A stretch of 64,000 nucleotides of DNA, from positions 186,001 to 250,000 of the forward strand of contig JABTTZ010000001.1 of the NCBI GenBank assembly GCA_015075625.1, written 5' to 3'. The position numbers and the translations under genes are program-made. Numbering within the stretch: the first letter of the stretch is position 1; the number at the start of each line of letters is the position of its first letter. Shown in pieces: positions 10,556-20,146 of the stretch. The notes beneath the pieces are model-generated. The model was not told where the DNA came from and searched no databases. It saw only the letters and a program-made list of their open reading frames with translations. Origin of the DNA: Anaerolineales bacterium. GTDB taxonomy: Bacteria; Chloroflexota; Anaerolineae; Aggregatilineales; UBA2796.

Positions 10556-11206
10556 TCACGACTGCTCTTTTTCTTTTGCACCTTTTTGGGCTGCGTCTTT
10601 TTCCAGCGCCTCGTTGAGCAGCGCCCGCATCAAGGCGATATGCCGTTCCTTTGCCGCGCCATTGCGGGCAATAGCCGGCGCGGTGAAGTAGTGATGCGCC
10701 TCCATAAAATCGATCTGAATCTGATACCACATCGCATCGCTGATGGGGCTGTTGAAGGTCTCAAGCTCACGCCGTAAATCGGCGCTGCGCGAAAGAAAGG
10801 CTGCCGACCCAAGCGAATCCAAATCGGCATCGGCTAAGATTTCCCCCAAAACATCCTTGGGGCGGTGGGGAAGGCGCGTTGCCATGATGATTGTCCCAAT
10901 CGCCTCGGTTTGGACAACATTGTAGCCAAAATCGGGCAGTGCTTCACGGCAGATGAACACGCTGTGCATTTCGTGTTCAAGGCGGCTGTGCAGATAGCCC
11001 AGATCGTGAAAGTATGCCGCTGTCCGCAGCAGCATGAGGCGCTCGCCCTCGACATTTAAGGCATTTGCCAGCACCGCCACCGCCGCTGCCACTTCATCGC
11101 GGGTATGCCCCAGATGGTGATAGGTCAGACGTGGGTCAAGCTCGTTTGCCAGCCGTTCCAGTGCATATGCCCTGGCGCCCTCGAAATTCGGTGTGTGGAT
11201 GGTCAT
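10556..11206 (-). CDS. HD-domain metal-dependent phosphohydrolase
   Basis: A 216-residue protein with the HD superfamily metal-binding pattern: YHHLGHTRDEV (His30/His31), the His67-Asp68 pair in AAYFHDLGY, and Asp in ADADLDSLG (126-130). Such proteins usually hydrolyse phosphate monoesters or diesters of nucleotides. The substrate cannot be assigned here. Lengths and motifs resemble small stand-alone HD proteins and not RelA/SpoT. Its stop codon is directly adjacent to the stop of the convergent WD40 gene. The start ATG is at 11206-11204. Confidence 0.85.
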   Translation of the reverse strand: MTIHTPNFEGARAYALERLANELDPRLTYHHLGHTRDEVAAAVAVLANALNVEGERLMLLRTAAYFHDLGYLHSRLEHEMHSVFICREALPDFGYNVVQTEAIGTIIMATRLPHRPKDVLGEILADADLDSLGSAAFLSRSADLRRELETFNSPISDAMWYQIQIDFMEAHHYFTAPAIARNGAAKERHIALMRALLNEALEKDAAQKGAKEKEQS

Positions 11207-11369
11207 GACCGCTTTGCTCGTTTATGTTCGACAGTAGGCTATTGTATGCCGAAACGGATTGTGCGTGAGAGCCACCACCCCTCACCTCTCTCTAACCAAT
11301 GATGCAGACTCCCCCAGAACCCCGCAATCCTCATCCCCCTCAATCTGCCCCTTTGGAGTGCAGCCAAAA

Positions 11370-11423
11370 GCGATCCCGCCGCTAAAGCAGCGAACTGAAA
11401 GCAGCCACCCCTACGCGGCTTGG
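11370..11423 (-). repeat. REP-like palindromic unit (copy 1) in a 392-bp intergenic region
   Basis: About 54 bp with the core CCGCCGCTAAAGCAGCG followed by CTGAAAG and CCACCCCT, homologous to 29973-30024 and 40279-40331. It is flanked (11424-11530) by C-rich, self-complementary sequence of the same general type as other gaps in the window. No gene is seen between 11207 and 11598. Confidence 0.55.
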
Positions 11424-11598
11424 AACCCCTGACCCCCACTCTGTAAACAGAGAGAGGAAATCTCTCCCCCTTTCCCTGTGTACGGGAAAAGGCGGCTGCT
11501 GTGCAGTAACCGGGGGGATAGGGTTTCTGAACCCCAAACCTCACTACCTTTTCATGTCACATGAGATGTATCATTGATTCTCTAGGGTAGCCCACAGA

Positions 11599-13299
11599 CT
11601 ACGGCACACGGTAGATTGCTATCATCCCAATGCGCTGAATAGGCGTCGTCAACCCGACCACCTCAAGGCAGGCTGTGCGGCTCGTTGCCCCCGTCGTCTC
11701 GCTAGAGGCATCTGCCGCCCGTAGAAGGACATAGCGCACGTTGTAGCGCTCCAAGACGGTGCGGCAGGCTTCCGGTGGCATAGGCATACAGGTTGGTTCG
11801 TCATGATCCGACGTTTTGGGTGGGCAGTAGATTCCCTCCAACCACCCCTTGACCCACACCAACTTCTCGGCGGCGCGAAGCGTCTCATAGGGATGACTAT
11901 AGACCACTTTCAGATCGCTGTAGACGGGGATGTACAAACTGACCCTCGGCGAGGCAAGGACAATCTCTCCGGCGTTGCCGTTCGCCGCCAACCATGCGAT
12001 TGCCTGCGCCTCGTCACGGTAGATGAGTAGCGATCCCTCTAGTCCCTGTTCGGGCTGAAGAATCCCCACCAACGGAAGCCCCCACACCAGGATGTTTGAG
12101 GGAATCATAAAGACGATCAGGGCGATCAGGGTTGCCCCACGCCAGCGTGCCGGAATGCGCGTAAACCAGTAATCGCGTAGGGCGCGGACAGCGAAATAAC
12201 TGATGGGGATGAACAGCCCAATGGCAAGGCGGCGCTGTAAATTAAAGGGGGCATACAACAGGGCAGCGTTCACGATCAGCCAGGTGACCATAAAGCGATC
12301 CCCATCCCGTTCAAAGCGACGGAACGCCCGCCAGATGCTAGGGATGCCGACCAAGAGCGGCAGCCCAAAGCCGAGGATGTAGTTAATCACCCCCGGTGAG
12401 GGGGTTTGGTTTTGCTCGTTCCAAAGGCGCATCGCCTCATTAGTGGAAAGGATTGCCACATAATAAATGAGAAAAGGGAGGGCGGGAAGAATGAACAGCA
12501 GCGCCCAATTGATCTCGCGGAGGGGAACGCCTCGCCCGCGAATGGTCAGAACGGCACTATACGCGCCGAGCGTTGCCGCCATAGGCAGCCACGCTTGGGG
12601 TTGGATCACAATTAGGATGAGAGCGATCATGATGAGCGTGCCGCCGCCGTTGGTCAGGGTTGGCTGCTCGTCGTGACCGGGACGAAAGACGCGCACAAAC
12701 ACAGCCGCCGCGATCATGATCAGAGCAATCGAGAAGGCAAAATGGGCATTCACCAACGCTGCGTGGAAGGGAATCGATTCAGGGATGGTGAAATCGGTGG
12801 CGGGCGCGGTACGGGCGGCAGTGAGCAGCAGCCCCAACCAGCCCAAACCAGACCCCATGCCCATAATGGCAAAAAAGAGCCGTCGTTCACGTTTCCGTGT
12901 CCAGATCGTCGCGCCGAGGTGGTACATCGCCAGATACATGAAAAACGCCCCAACCAGCCGCGTCAATTGGTAGATGACGATGGGCGACATACTTAACAGG
13001 CGGGCGATCTGCCCCAAAAACACATAATAGACTTGGATCAGCGCCGGGGCGTGTGGTTCAGAGGTGTGGGGGAGGCTCATCAGCCAGTTACCATTGATTC
13101 CCTGCCGTATCTTGGCAAGGTAGGTAGCGGCATCCAGCGGGTTATAGAGGACTCCCGTAAAGGCATAACTACCTTCTGTCTGCACTCCGTTCAACGCCCA
13201 AAGGTAGGGCAAGAGCGAGAGGGTGACCAGAAGTCCGCCAACGATGATAACCCACCGCCACTCACCACGGGAGACAGGTGCCGATGTTGTCCGATCCAT
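11599..13299 (-). CDS. Polytopic membrane protein, possible GT-C-like glycosyltransferase
   Basis: A 566-residue protein with 12 or more hydrophobic helices starting at residue 18, a large loop after the first helix, and a soluble C-terminal part (about 430-566). The ATG follows GGGAG. The topology (long first loop, many helices, C-terminal globular domain) resembles GT-C glycosyltransferases that use lipid-linked sugars. No unambiguous catalytic motif was recognised, so this is only an inference. It is transcribed away from the NACHT-HEAT gene across a 196-bp divergent region. Confidence 0.5.
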   Translation of the reverse strand: MDRTTSAPVSRGEWRWVIIVGGLLVTLSLLPYLWALNGVQTEGSYAFTGVLYNPLDAATYLAKIRQGINGNWLMSLPHTSEPHAPALIQVYYVFLGQIARLLSMSPIVIYQLTRLVGAFFMYLAMYHLGATIWTRKRERRLFFAIMGMGSGLGWLGLLLTAARTAPATDFTIPESIPFHAALVNAHFAFSIALIMIAAAVFVRVFRPGHDEQPTLTNGGGTLIMIALILIVIQPQAWLPMAATLGAYSAVLTIRGRGVPLREINWALLFILPALPFLIYYVAILSTNEAMRLWNEQNQTPSPGVINYILGFGLPLLVGIPSIWRAFRRFERDGDRFMVTWLIVNAALLYAPFNLQRRLAIGLFIPISYFAVRALRDYWFTRIPARWRGATLIALIVFMIPSNILVWGLPLVGILQPEQGLEGSLLIYRDEAQAIAWLAANGNAGEIVLASPRVSLYIPVYSDLKVVYSHPYETLRAAEKLVWVKGWLEGIYCPPKTSDHDEPTCMPMPPEACRTVLERYNVRYVLLRAADASSETTGATSRTACLEVVGLTTPIQRIGMIAIYRVP

Positions 13300-13495
13300 G
13301 TAATGTCACTCCCGATGAATCGCCTAAATTTTTCGCTTGCGCTCACGCTTGCCACATTTGTGGTACTATTGACTTTCGTTCGGCGCGGCTACAGTGATTG
13401 TACCCAAGTTTGGATTCCTGAGTACGCCATCGCACCTACTCGGTCTATTGTGATATGTTGATTTCTTCGGTGATATTTTTAGGTGGGGGAACGGT

Positions 13496-16099
13496 ATGAG
13501 TTTCAACATTGGCTCATTTCTGATTGGGTTTCTATCCGCCACCGTCATGGGCTTCATCCTTTACCGCCTGCGAGATCGGATTGTTGCCCTGCGCCGCACG
13601 GCAGAGTCACGGGTGGGGCAAACCCGCGAGTTCATCTCCAACAGCGCCGAAGGGCGTTATTACGAATTCATCACCAAACGGTTGAACGCCGCCCACCTTG
13701 CCGGCGATCACATTGCCCTTGCCGAACTCTACGTTGAACCGCGTTTTCTTGCCGCCCCTCCTCCCGCCGATCCGAATGCCGAGCGGATCGATAGTATTTT
13801 TCATGCCATTCCAGTCATTCACGATCTTCCCGCCTCCTACGCGCCGTATAACATTGAGGCGATGGGCATCAACGATTTACGTGCTGGCGAACGCCAGATT
13901 GCCCTGTTGGGGCTGCCCGGTTCGGGGCGCAGCACCGCCCTTGCCGTCTTAGGGTTGGTTGCCAGCGGAGCGATTGACCTCCCTGAGCTTGATCTTTTGG
14001 AAGATGAAACCTTTGAAACCGAGGTGAAAGACCTCCCCCCCGCCGAACGGGAGAAACGGATCAAGGCACGGAAAGAACTGCAAGACCGCGCCCTGAAGCA
14101 GATCAAGGATGAACAGCGCGGGGCGGGTGGGGAAACGCCCGCTGCCCTGATTCCCTCGTGGCGGGAATTTATACCCATTTACATCCACCTCAGCGAGATT
14201 GACCTGCGCCCAGAAGTGTTGGGCATTGGCGCGGACGGCAAAAAGGCGGCACGGGCGCTTGACCCCGCTGAACCGCTCGTCTTGGCAATGCAGCGCAGCG
14301 CGGGCGGGGTTGTTGCCAGTACCCTTCCCCGCGTCATCTATTCACGGCTGACAGCAGGCAAGGCGCTGGTCATGTTCGATGGCTTTGACGAACTCAGTGA
14401 GGCGGATCGCCCTGCGGTGATAGCGTGGCTGTCTGGTTTCCTCAGCATCTATCGGGCCAATTTCATCGTGGTGACTGCTGGTGTGGGCGGTTACGATACA
14501 CTGGCGAATATCGGCTTTACTCCCCTTTATCTGCGGGCGTGGCAAGATACCGATTACACCGCGCTTGTGGGGCATTGGGCAACGGGCTGGACGCAGATTG
14601 GCAAACAGGGGCGGAAGGCTGCAGCCATTCCTGCCGAAAAGATCGTTCGTCGTGCCGAGGCGAACAACCGCGCCCGCCTGCCGCTGGATGTCTCCCTCAA
14701 AGCGTGGGCAGCCTTTGCTGATGATGAAAAAGAGGTGGGGCGGCGCGGCTGGTACGATTTTTATGCGCGGCATTTCGCCGCCGAACTGCGCCCCTATTTT
14801 GAGAAACTAGCGGCGGCAAGCCTTGAGGCGAACGGTGCTCCGCTGACACACGCCCAGATCAAAGAGATGATCACTGCCGCTGTCACGGGCGCGGACGGCA
14901 AACCGACGGCGAACCCCGATGATCTAACGAACAAACTGATCAAGAGTGTCCTTTTGAGGGCGCTGCCGGGGGATCGCTATGCCTTTGCCCATCCGCTGAT
15001 CGCCGCCTTCCTCGCCAGCGAAACACTGCAAGAAACGACCCTTGCAGCGGCGGCGGGCAAGCCCGCGTGGGAAATTGCCATGCCCTTTGCGGCGGCGCGA
15101 CTCAATTTTGAGGCGGTTGCCCAAGCACGCCTTTTGGATACGAATTATGACCTTCTCTATACAGGCGTCTTTAGCCTTGTCCCCTGCCTGATCGACTCCC
15201 CCGCCAGCGCCCAATGGAAAGGGACGGTTTTTAAACAGCTTGGGGCAGCGCTCCTCCAGCCAAGCCAGTTTCCGGCAATTCGCGAACGGGCGATGGCGGC
15301 GCTGGTCAGTTCGCGGGATAAGGGTGTCTTATTTGTTCTGCGCGAAGGGCTGAAAACCCCCCTCCCCGTGATTCGGCGGTTGTGCTGTGTGGGCTTAGGG
15401 GCGCTTGGCGAGCCAGACGGCGTGCGCGAAATTTCCCCCGCCCTTAACGACAGCGATCCCGATGTCCAGTTGGCAGCAGGCATGGCATTGGCGGCAATTG
15501 GCACGCCGGGCGCTCTGGAAACGATGCTTCAGGGGTTATTGACGGGCGATCCCCAACTGCGGCGGGCGGTGGCAGAGGCGCTGGCGGCGCTCCCTGATGT
15601 GGGACACCCCACCCTGCGCGATGCGATTGTCAGTTCCGAACTCGATGTGCGGCGGGCGGCGGTCTACGGCGTAGCGCGGATCAAGAAAGCGTGGGCGTTG
15701 GCGCTGCTGTATAAGACGATGCTGGAAGATGGAGAGTGGGTTGTCCGCAACGCCGCCCAACAAGCCTGGGGCGAGGCGCAGCGCCCGGATCGGATCAGCA
15801 TCCACACCCACCCGCAGCCCGATCAGATTGCGTGGTTGGTCAGTTGGGCGGCGGATCGGGGCGAGGGCGTTCCGGTGGGACCAAACGGGCGGCAAGTTCT
15901 TGTACGGGCGCTCCAAGAGGGCGATCCGGTGCTGCGTGCCGCCGCCGCCAAAACGCTTGGCACGCTGGGGCATCATTCGGCGCTGAAGGCGCTCTACACC
16001 GCTCTGCGCGACCCCGATGAAGGGGTACGTACCGCCGCCTATGATTCGCTGGCGGCGCTGCAAACCCGCTTAGGGATGAAGTTGCCAGCGTTGAATTGA
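13496..16099 (+). CDS. Membrane-anchored NACHT-type STAND NTPase with HEAT repeats
   Basis: An 867-residue protein. Residues 6-24 form a single N-terminal membrane helix. Residues about 130-480 form a NACHT/STAND P-loop domain with Walker A-like GLPGSGRST (139-147) and Walker B ALVMFDGFDEL. The C-terminal part (about 590-860) consists of HEAT-like repeats (VRRAAVYGVARI, VLRAAAAKTLGTLG). STAND proteins are signal-dependent switches; in bacteria many act in defence or regulation. Notably, the Walker A lysine position is Arg145 (codon CGC), which could reduce ATP turnover. The ATG lies just after a GGTGGGGGAA purine stretch. The downstream small gene begins 41 bp after its stop. Confidence 0.8.
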   Translation: MSFNIGSFLIGFLSATVMGFILYRLRDRIVALRRTAESRVGQTREFISNSAEGRYYEFITKRLNAAHLAGDHIALAELYVEPRFLAAPPPADPNAERIDSIFHAIPVIHDLPASYAPYNIEAMGINDLRAGERQIALLGLPGSGRSTALAVLGLVASGAIDLPELDLLEDETFETEVKDLPPAEREKRIKARKELQDRALKQIKDEQRGAGGETPAALIPSWREFIPIYIHLSEIDLRPEVLGIGADGKKAARALDPAEPLVLAMQRSAGGVVASTLPRVIYSRLTAGKALVMFDGFDELSEADRPAVIAWLSGFLSIYRANFIVVTAGVGGYDTLANIGFTPLYLRAWQDTDYTALVGHWATGWTQIGKQGRKAAAIPAEKIVRRAEANNRARLPLDVSLKAWAAFADDEKEVGRRGWYDFYARHFAAELRPYFEKLAAASLEANGAPLTHAQIKEMITAAVTGADGKPTANPDDLTNKLIKSVLLRALPGDRYAFAHPLIAAFLASETLQETTLAAAAGKPAWEIAMPFAAARLNFEAVAQARLLDTNYDLLYTGVFSLVPCLIDSPASAQWKGTVFKQLGAALLQPSQFPAIRERAMAALVSSRDKGVLFVLREGLKTPLPVIRRLCCVGLGALGEPDGVREISPALNDSDPDVQLAAGMALAAIGTPGALETMLQGLLTGDPQLRRAVAEALAALPDVGHPTLRDAIVSSELDVRRAAVYGVARIKKAWALALLYKTMLEDGEWVVRNAAQQAWGEAQRPDRISIHTHPQPDQIAWLVSWAADRGEGVPVGPNGRQVLVRALQEGDPVLRAAAAKTLGTLGHHSALKALYTALRDPDEGVRTAAYDSLAALQTRLGMKLPALN

Positions 16100-16140
16100 T
16101 AGGATTTTTCTGAACCAGTCTGGAAAGGACTACCGCCGCT

Positions 16141-16647
16141 ATGGGCGCACCGTTAGGACCCACCCAAGTTGATCTTGATATTGCCATCTTCACGGCGGGC
16201 TTTCATTACCGCGCCAAGCTGCCAACGTTGGGCGTCTTTATGACCTTCCTCAATGACGACCAACGCCCGAACCTCATCTTGCGAGAGGTGGAAGGGATCG
16301 GCGTGAATGCCAGCAACCCAGCGGCACATCTGAAAACGAATGAACTGTTCGTCAGTAAGCGTGCGTGTCAGGCGGTTGCCTTGCCCACCCCCCCAAGCGG
16401 CATTCAACTACTCCCCCGTACTGAGCCGTTGGCGCTCTATACGTCCCATTACTGCATCATCGGGAAATTCCATATGGGTCCCGACGCTCAGGTGACGGAC
16501 TTTTCGGAGGCGTACCTATCAATGTTCATTCCGGCGACGGATGCCCGCATCTACCCCCTACTGGATGCCCGCCCGGGTCTGGTGGATGCCGCGCCGTATA
16601 TTTTCGTTCACAAATCGCAGGTGATTGCTTACCACATCTTCCAATAG
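16141..16647 (+). CDS. Conserved-looking small hypothetical protein
   Basis: A 168-residue soluble protein that I do not recognise. It has mixed alpha/beta character with an NDDQRPNLILREVEG segment and a C-terminal IFVHKSQVIAYHIF strand. AAAGGA lies about 13 nt before the ATG. It follows the NACHT-HEAT gene by 41 bp on the same strand, which suggests co-transcription. Its last 90 bp overlap tail-to-tail with the minus-strand gene 16558-16917; both frames are plausible. Confidence 0.6.
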   Translation: MGAPLGPTQVDLDIAIFTAGFHYRAKLPTLGVFMTFLNDDQRPNLILREVEGIGVNASNPAAHLKTNELFVSKRACQAVALPTPPSGIQLLPRTEPLALYTSHYCIIGKFHMGPDAQVTDFSEAYLSMFIPATDARIYPLLDARPGLVDAAPYIFVHKSQVIAYHIFQ

Positions 16648-16917
16648 ACGGACGTTCCCATCCCCCGGACGGGGTGTGGTGATGAGGGTTGGCTGCGGGG
16701 TGAAGGGGGGGGTGGTGGGGGTGCGGCTGGCTGCTTGGCGGGTCTGAGCGCGGGCGGTGTTTTGGGGGTTGAATAAATCGGCATCTGCCCCAAGCGAGAA
16801 AAACAGACAGGTAAACAAGGCAAAAAAGACAAATAAGAGTCCTGCCACACGCTCCGGCGGGATGGATTGTGAGTGTTTGGCTGGTTGTGGCGGCGTAATA
16901 TCCGAGGGGGCGTACAT
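16558..16917 (-). CDS. Small single-pass protein with Thr/Pro-rich tail
   Basis: 119 residues: a short N-terminal region, a hydrophobic segment at about 25-43 (VAGLLFVFFALFTCLFFSLG), then a Thr/Pro/Gln-rich tail typical of exported stalks in this genome. The ATG at 16917-16915 is preceded by GAGGAC, a credible ribosome site. It lies downstream of metK with a strong hairpin between. It overlaps the plus-strand gene 16141-16647 by 90 bp at the 3' ends. No domain was recognised. Confidence 0.5.
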   Translation of the reverse strand: MYAPSDITPPQPAKHSQSIPPERVAGLLFVFFALFTCLFFSLGADADLFNPQNTARAQTRQAASRTPTTPPFTPQPTLITTPRPGDGNVRLLEDVVSNHLRFVNENIRRGIHQTRAGIQ

Positions 16918-16950
16918 GATTCAGCGTCCTCGTTGCTTGGCTGAGGGAGT

Positions 16951-16979
16951 GTGGGGCGATCTCAGGGAGATCGCCCCAC
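16951..16979 (-). terminator. Strong hairpin downstream of metK
   Basis: Perfect 13-bp stem, GTGGGGCGATCTC at 16951-16963 and its complement at 16967-16979, with a 3-nt loop, 21 bp past the metK stop. On the minus strand no T-run follows, so it may be a Rho-assisted terminator or an RNA-stabilising hairpin. Confidence 0.5.
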
Positions 16980-16999
16980 TGCTTTACGAACAGCGCGAG

Positions 17000-18190
17000 C
17001 TACAAGCCCGCATCGGCACGAAGTGCGGCTGCCTTGTCGGTGCGTTCCCACGAAACATTCAGATCGTCGCGCCCAAAGTGACCGTAAGCCGCCGTCGGCT
17101 TGAAGATCGGCTTGCGCAGGTCAAGGTCACGGATGATTGCCGCCGGACGAAGATCAAAGTGCTTCTTGATCAACGCCAAGATCAAATCATCAGAGACTTT
17201 CCCCGTCCCATAGGTTTCCACCGCCAGGGAGAGCGGGTGCGCCACCCCAATGGCATAGGATACCTGAAGTTCAAAGCGCTCTGCCAAGCCCGCCGCAACG
17301 ATGTTCTTTGCCACATAGCGTGCCATATACGCCGCCGAGCGATCCACTTTTGTGGCGTCTTTGCCGCTGAACGCGCCGCCGCCATGCCGCGCCACGCCGC
17401 CGTAGGTATCCACGATGATCTTGCGTCCAGTCAAGCCCGCATCACCCAACGGACCACCGGTAACAAAACGTCCGGTGGGATTGACGAAGATTTTCGTCTG
17501 CTCATCAAACAGTTCCGCCGGAAGCGTCGGACGGATCACGCAGTCAATAACCGCCTCACGGATTTGCTCTTGGCTAATCTCCGGCGCGTGCTGTGTGGAA
17601 ATGAGGACGGTATCGACGCGCTTTGCCTTGCCATGCACATATTCCACCGTGACCTGCGATTTTCCATCGGGGCGCAGCCAGGGCAAAACACCGCTCTTGC
17701 GGTTCACCGAGAGCGAACGCGCCAAGCGGTGGGCTAGGGAGATGGAAAGCGGCATCAATTCCGCCGTTTCGTTGCAGGCAAAGCCGATCATCATGCCCTG
17801 ATCGCCCGCGCCAATGGCGTCGATCTCATCATCGGAGAGTTCTTTCGCCTCTTTTGCCTTGTCCACGCCCATGGCAATATCGCTGGACTGCTCTTTGATG
17901 GAGACCATCACCCCGCAGGTGTCGGCGTCGAAGCCAAATTTGCCGCGTGTGTAGCCAATCTCGCGGACGACATCGCGGGCAATGGTCGAAATATCGACAT
18001 AGGCATCGGTGGTGATCTCGCCAATGACGACGATCAAGCCTGTGGTTGTGGCGGTTTCGCAGGCGACGCGAGAGAGCGGGTCTTTCGCCAACAGCGCGTC
18101 CAGTACGGCATCGCTGATCTGATCGCACATTTTGTCGGGATGCCCCTCTGTCACCGATTCAGAGGTGTAGAAAAGTTGGGGCGACGACAT
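17000..18190 (-). CDS. metK: S-adenosylmethionine synthetase
   Basis: Forms SAM from methionine and ATP. The product has 396 residues from the ATG at 18190-18188, giving the usual N-terminus [20 protein letters not shown]. An in-frame ATG at 18232 would add 14 unrelated residues. Family motifs are [17 protein letters not shown] (ATP binding) and GGGAFSGKD. The gene is preceded by a SAM-I riboswitch, so product feedback on its own expression is expected. The nine bases just upstream of the ATG are complementary to a segment of the leader (18303-18311). Confidence 0.96.
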   Translation of the reverse strand: MSSPQLFYTSESVTEGHPDKMCDQISDAVLDALLAKDPLSRVACETATTTGLIVVIGEITTDAYVDISTIARDVVREIGYTRGKFGFDADTCGVMVSIKEQSSDIAMGVDKAKEAKELSDDEIDAIGAGDQGMMIGFACNETAELMPLSISLAHRLARSLSVNRKSGVLPWLRPDGKSQVTVEYVHGKAKRVDTVLISTQHAPEISQEQIREAVIDCVIRPTLPAELFDEQTKIFVNPTGRFVTGGPLGDAGLTGRKIIVDTYGGVARHGGGAFSGKDATKVDRSAAYMARYVAKNIVAAGLAERFELQVSYAIGVAHPLSLAVETYGTGKVSDDLILALIKKHFDLRPAAIIRDLDLRKPIFKPTAAYGHFGRDDLNVSWERTDKAAALRADAGL

Positions 18191-18327
18191 GAAGGTGTTA
18201 TTGCTGCTCACGGGTAATTCTTCGATCCTCATTGCTGGTCATATCGGACATAAGGAATGGCTGCGACATATCACCCGCGCTTCGCTGATCCAGCACGGAG
18301 AAAACACCTTCGGGTATACCTGACGGG

Positions 18328-18338
18328 GAAACCGCAGC
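18328..18338 (-). promoter_or_regulatory. Possible expression-platform strand of the metK leader
   Basis: The leader segment GCTGCGGTTTC (18338-18328 on the minus strand) is a perfect 11-nt complement of GAAACCGCAGC inside the SAM-I aptamer (18435-18425). Pairing would break the ligand-bound fold, so the two structures are mutually exclusive. This is inferred from complementarity only. Confidence 0.5.
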
Positions 18339-18366
18339 CGGATGATTCCTTTTGCGGTGCTGCCGC

Positions 18367-18469
18367 CTCTCATCTTCCAGAAAAAAACTGTCGGAGTTAG
18401 CACCATCCCGACGCTTCGGGGGTTGCTGCGGTTTCAACGAGCCGTTCTCTCCACCGCTCTGGATAAGAG
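18367..18469 (-). ncRNA. SAM-I (S-box) riboswitch aptamer
   Basis: Reading on the minus strand the leader shows the S-box consensus: CTCTTATCCAGAG, GGTGGAGAGAACGGC, GAAACCGCAGCAACC and GATGGTGCTAACTCCGACAG, closed by GATGAGAG. The ends CTCTTATC (18469-18462) and GATGAGAG (18374-18367) form an 8-bp P1 with one G-T pair. It sits about 180 nt before the metK start, where such riboswitches are expected, and should repress metK when SAM is abundant. Confidence 0.93.
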
Positions 18470-18649
18470 TTGCAGAAGGTGATACATCGATTTGAGCGCC
18501 GAATGGTATCACGGTGGGCGAAGAATGTCAATTCAGTTTAGACACGCCACCTTACCGCCTTGCCCTCATCCTGCCTGCCCTGCTGCTCTTTATAGCCCTT
18601 TTTCACGATTGGTACACTTCCGATGGTTATCCCTAAGGTCAAAATGGTC

Positions 18650-18655
18650 TATAAT
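18650..18655 (+). promoter_or_regulatory. Predicted -10 element for the histidine kinase gene
   Basis: A perfect TATAAT lies 72 bp before the kinase ATG, with a weak -35 candidate TTATCC at 18627-18632 (17-bp spacer). The wider gap 18233-18726 holds the metK leader and this divergent promoter. Confidence 0.45.
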
Positions 18656-18726
18656 TTTGTCTAATAAGAACAGCACACAACGCCGGAAACTTCAAAGACA
18701 CCCGAACGCGGGGAAAGTGAATCCCG

Positions 18727-19992
18727 ATGACAACGGCTTCCCAACCACATGACCTGACACGACAAAATGCCATTTTGAGTCGGCTGCTGGATGTCAGTCT
18801 TGTGTTGAACCTCAATGTTGCCCTCAAACCTATTCTTGGCTACATCTTGGATGCTGTCTGCGAGATTACCGAATGTGAAGCAGCGTCGATCTTGCTTTAC
18901 AACCGCAACAACGACGAACTTCGCTTTGCCGCCTCCAACACGCCCGGCAGCAGCATCGAGGATTTGCAAAAAATTCCCGTCCCCATGAGCGGTAGCATCG
19001 CCGGACAGATCGTGCGGGAGAACCGCCCGATCATCATTCAAAATGCCGCTGACGATGCCCGCATTTACCGCTCTGTCGATGAATCGATTGGCTTTCGGAC
19101 GCAGATGCTGCTTGGTGTCCCCATGCATGTGCGCGGCAATGTGATCGGCGTCGTGGAGGCGCTCAACCGCCGCAGCGGGGAATGGACGCAAGACAACCTC
19201 ACCCATCTGACGATTCTCGCCTCTCACGCCGCCGTTGCCATCAGCAATGCCCGCCAAACCGAGGCGCTCCGCAAAGCCAACGAGGAACTCAGCAAACTGG
19301 ACAAAATCAAGAACGATTTCATCGCCATTGCCTCCCACGAACTGCGCACCCCGCTGAGCGTGATTCTCGGCTATGCCAGTTTCCTGAAGGACGAAGCACA
19401 AGGCGAGGCAAGCGATCACGCCGCTGCTGTGTTGAACAGCGCCCTCCACTTGCGCAATCTGATTGAGGACATGACGAACCTCCGTTATTTGCAGATCGGC
19501 AAGATCGAACTGGCGATGGAACATGCCGCCATTGGAACACTGATGCAGGCGGCGCATAACGATTTGAAATCTCTTGCCGAAGCAAAAGAACACCGCCTTG
19601 AGATCGATCTCGGCAATACCAATGTCCTTGTCTATATGGATCGGACAAAGGTTGCCATGGCGATTATCAACCTCCTGAACAACGCCATCAAATTCACCCC
19701 CAACAAAGGGACGATCCGCCTTTATGCCGAGCCGCACGGCGAGGAAATTTGGGTGCGCGTGTCCGATAATGGCATTGGGCTGCCCGCTGATCAATTGGAA
19801 AAAGTGTTTGAGGAATTTCACCAAGTTGCCGACCACATGACCCGCAAACACAATGGGATGGGCTTGGGGTTGAGCATTGCACGCGGCTTTGCCGAAGCCC
19901 ATCATGGGCGCGTTTGGGCAGAGAGCGCCGGCGTGGGCAAGGGCGCAACTTTCACAATGGCGCTTCCGATCAAAGGAAAAGAGTCATCCTAA
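18727..19992 (+). CDS. Soluble GAF-domain sensor histidine kinase
   Basis: A two-component kinase of 421 residues without membrane helices. Residues about 20-175 form a GAF domain, followed by a coiled linker (176-195). The dimerisation/phosphoacceptor domain carries the H-box IASHELRTPL (His204). The ATPase part has the N-box NLLNNAIKFTP, the G1 box VSDNGIGLP, the F-box VFEEFHQV and the G2 box GMGLGLSIA, so it looks catalytically complete. No response regulator is adjacent, so it is an orphan kinase here. The ATG at 18727 lies 2 bp after a GGGGAAAGTGAATCCCG stretch. Confidence 0.93.
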   Translation: MTTASQPHDLTRQNAILSRLLDVSLVLNLNVALKPILGYILDAVCEITECEAASILLYNRNNDELRFAASNTPGSSIEDLQKIPVPMSGSIAGQIVRENRPIIIQNAADDARIYRSVDESIGFRTQMLLGVPMHVRGNVIGVVEALNRRSGEWTQDNLTHLTILASHAAVAISNARQTEALRKANEELSKLDKIKNDFIAIASHELRTPLSVILGYASFLKDEAQGEASDHAAAVLNSALHLRNLIEDMTNLRYLQIGKIELAMEHAAIGTLMQAAHNDLKSLAEAKEHRLEIDLGNTNVLVYMDRTKVAMAIINLLNNAIKFTPNKGTIRLYAEPHGEEIWVRVSDNGIGLPADQLEKVFEEFHQVADHMTRKHNGMGLGLSIARGFAEAHHGRVWAESAGVGKGATFTMALPIKGKESS

Positions 19993-20146
19993 CATCAACC
20001 ATCATCTGAATACCTTTGGAACATCACCCTACCCAGGCAGCAGCACGCTGATGAGCGTTCGCTTGTGCGCCTTGCCCTCTCCCCTATTCCAAAGTTCGTA
20101 AAATTGTGATACTCTACACAAAGTCTCTGGGCGGAAGGAATACAGG

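Noticed and set aside
18661-19905. Minus-strand 414-codon open frame opposite the histidine kinase
   Set aside because: The plus frame has every kinase motif; the antisense frame is a GC-driven shadow.
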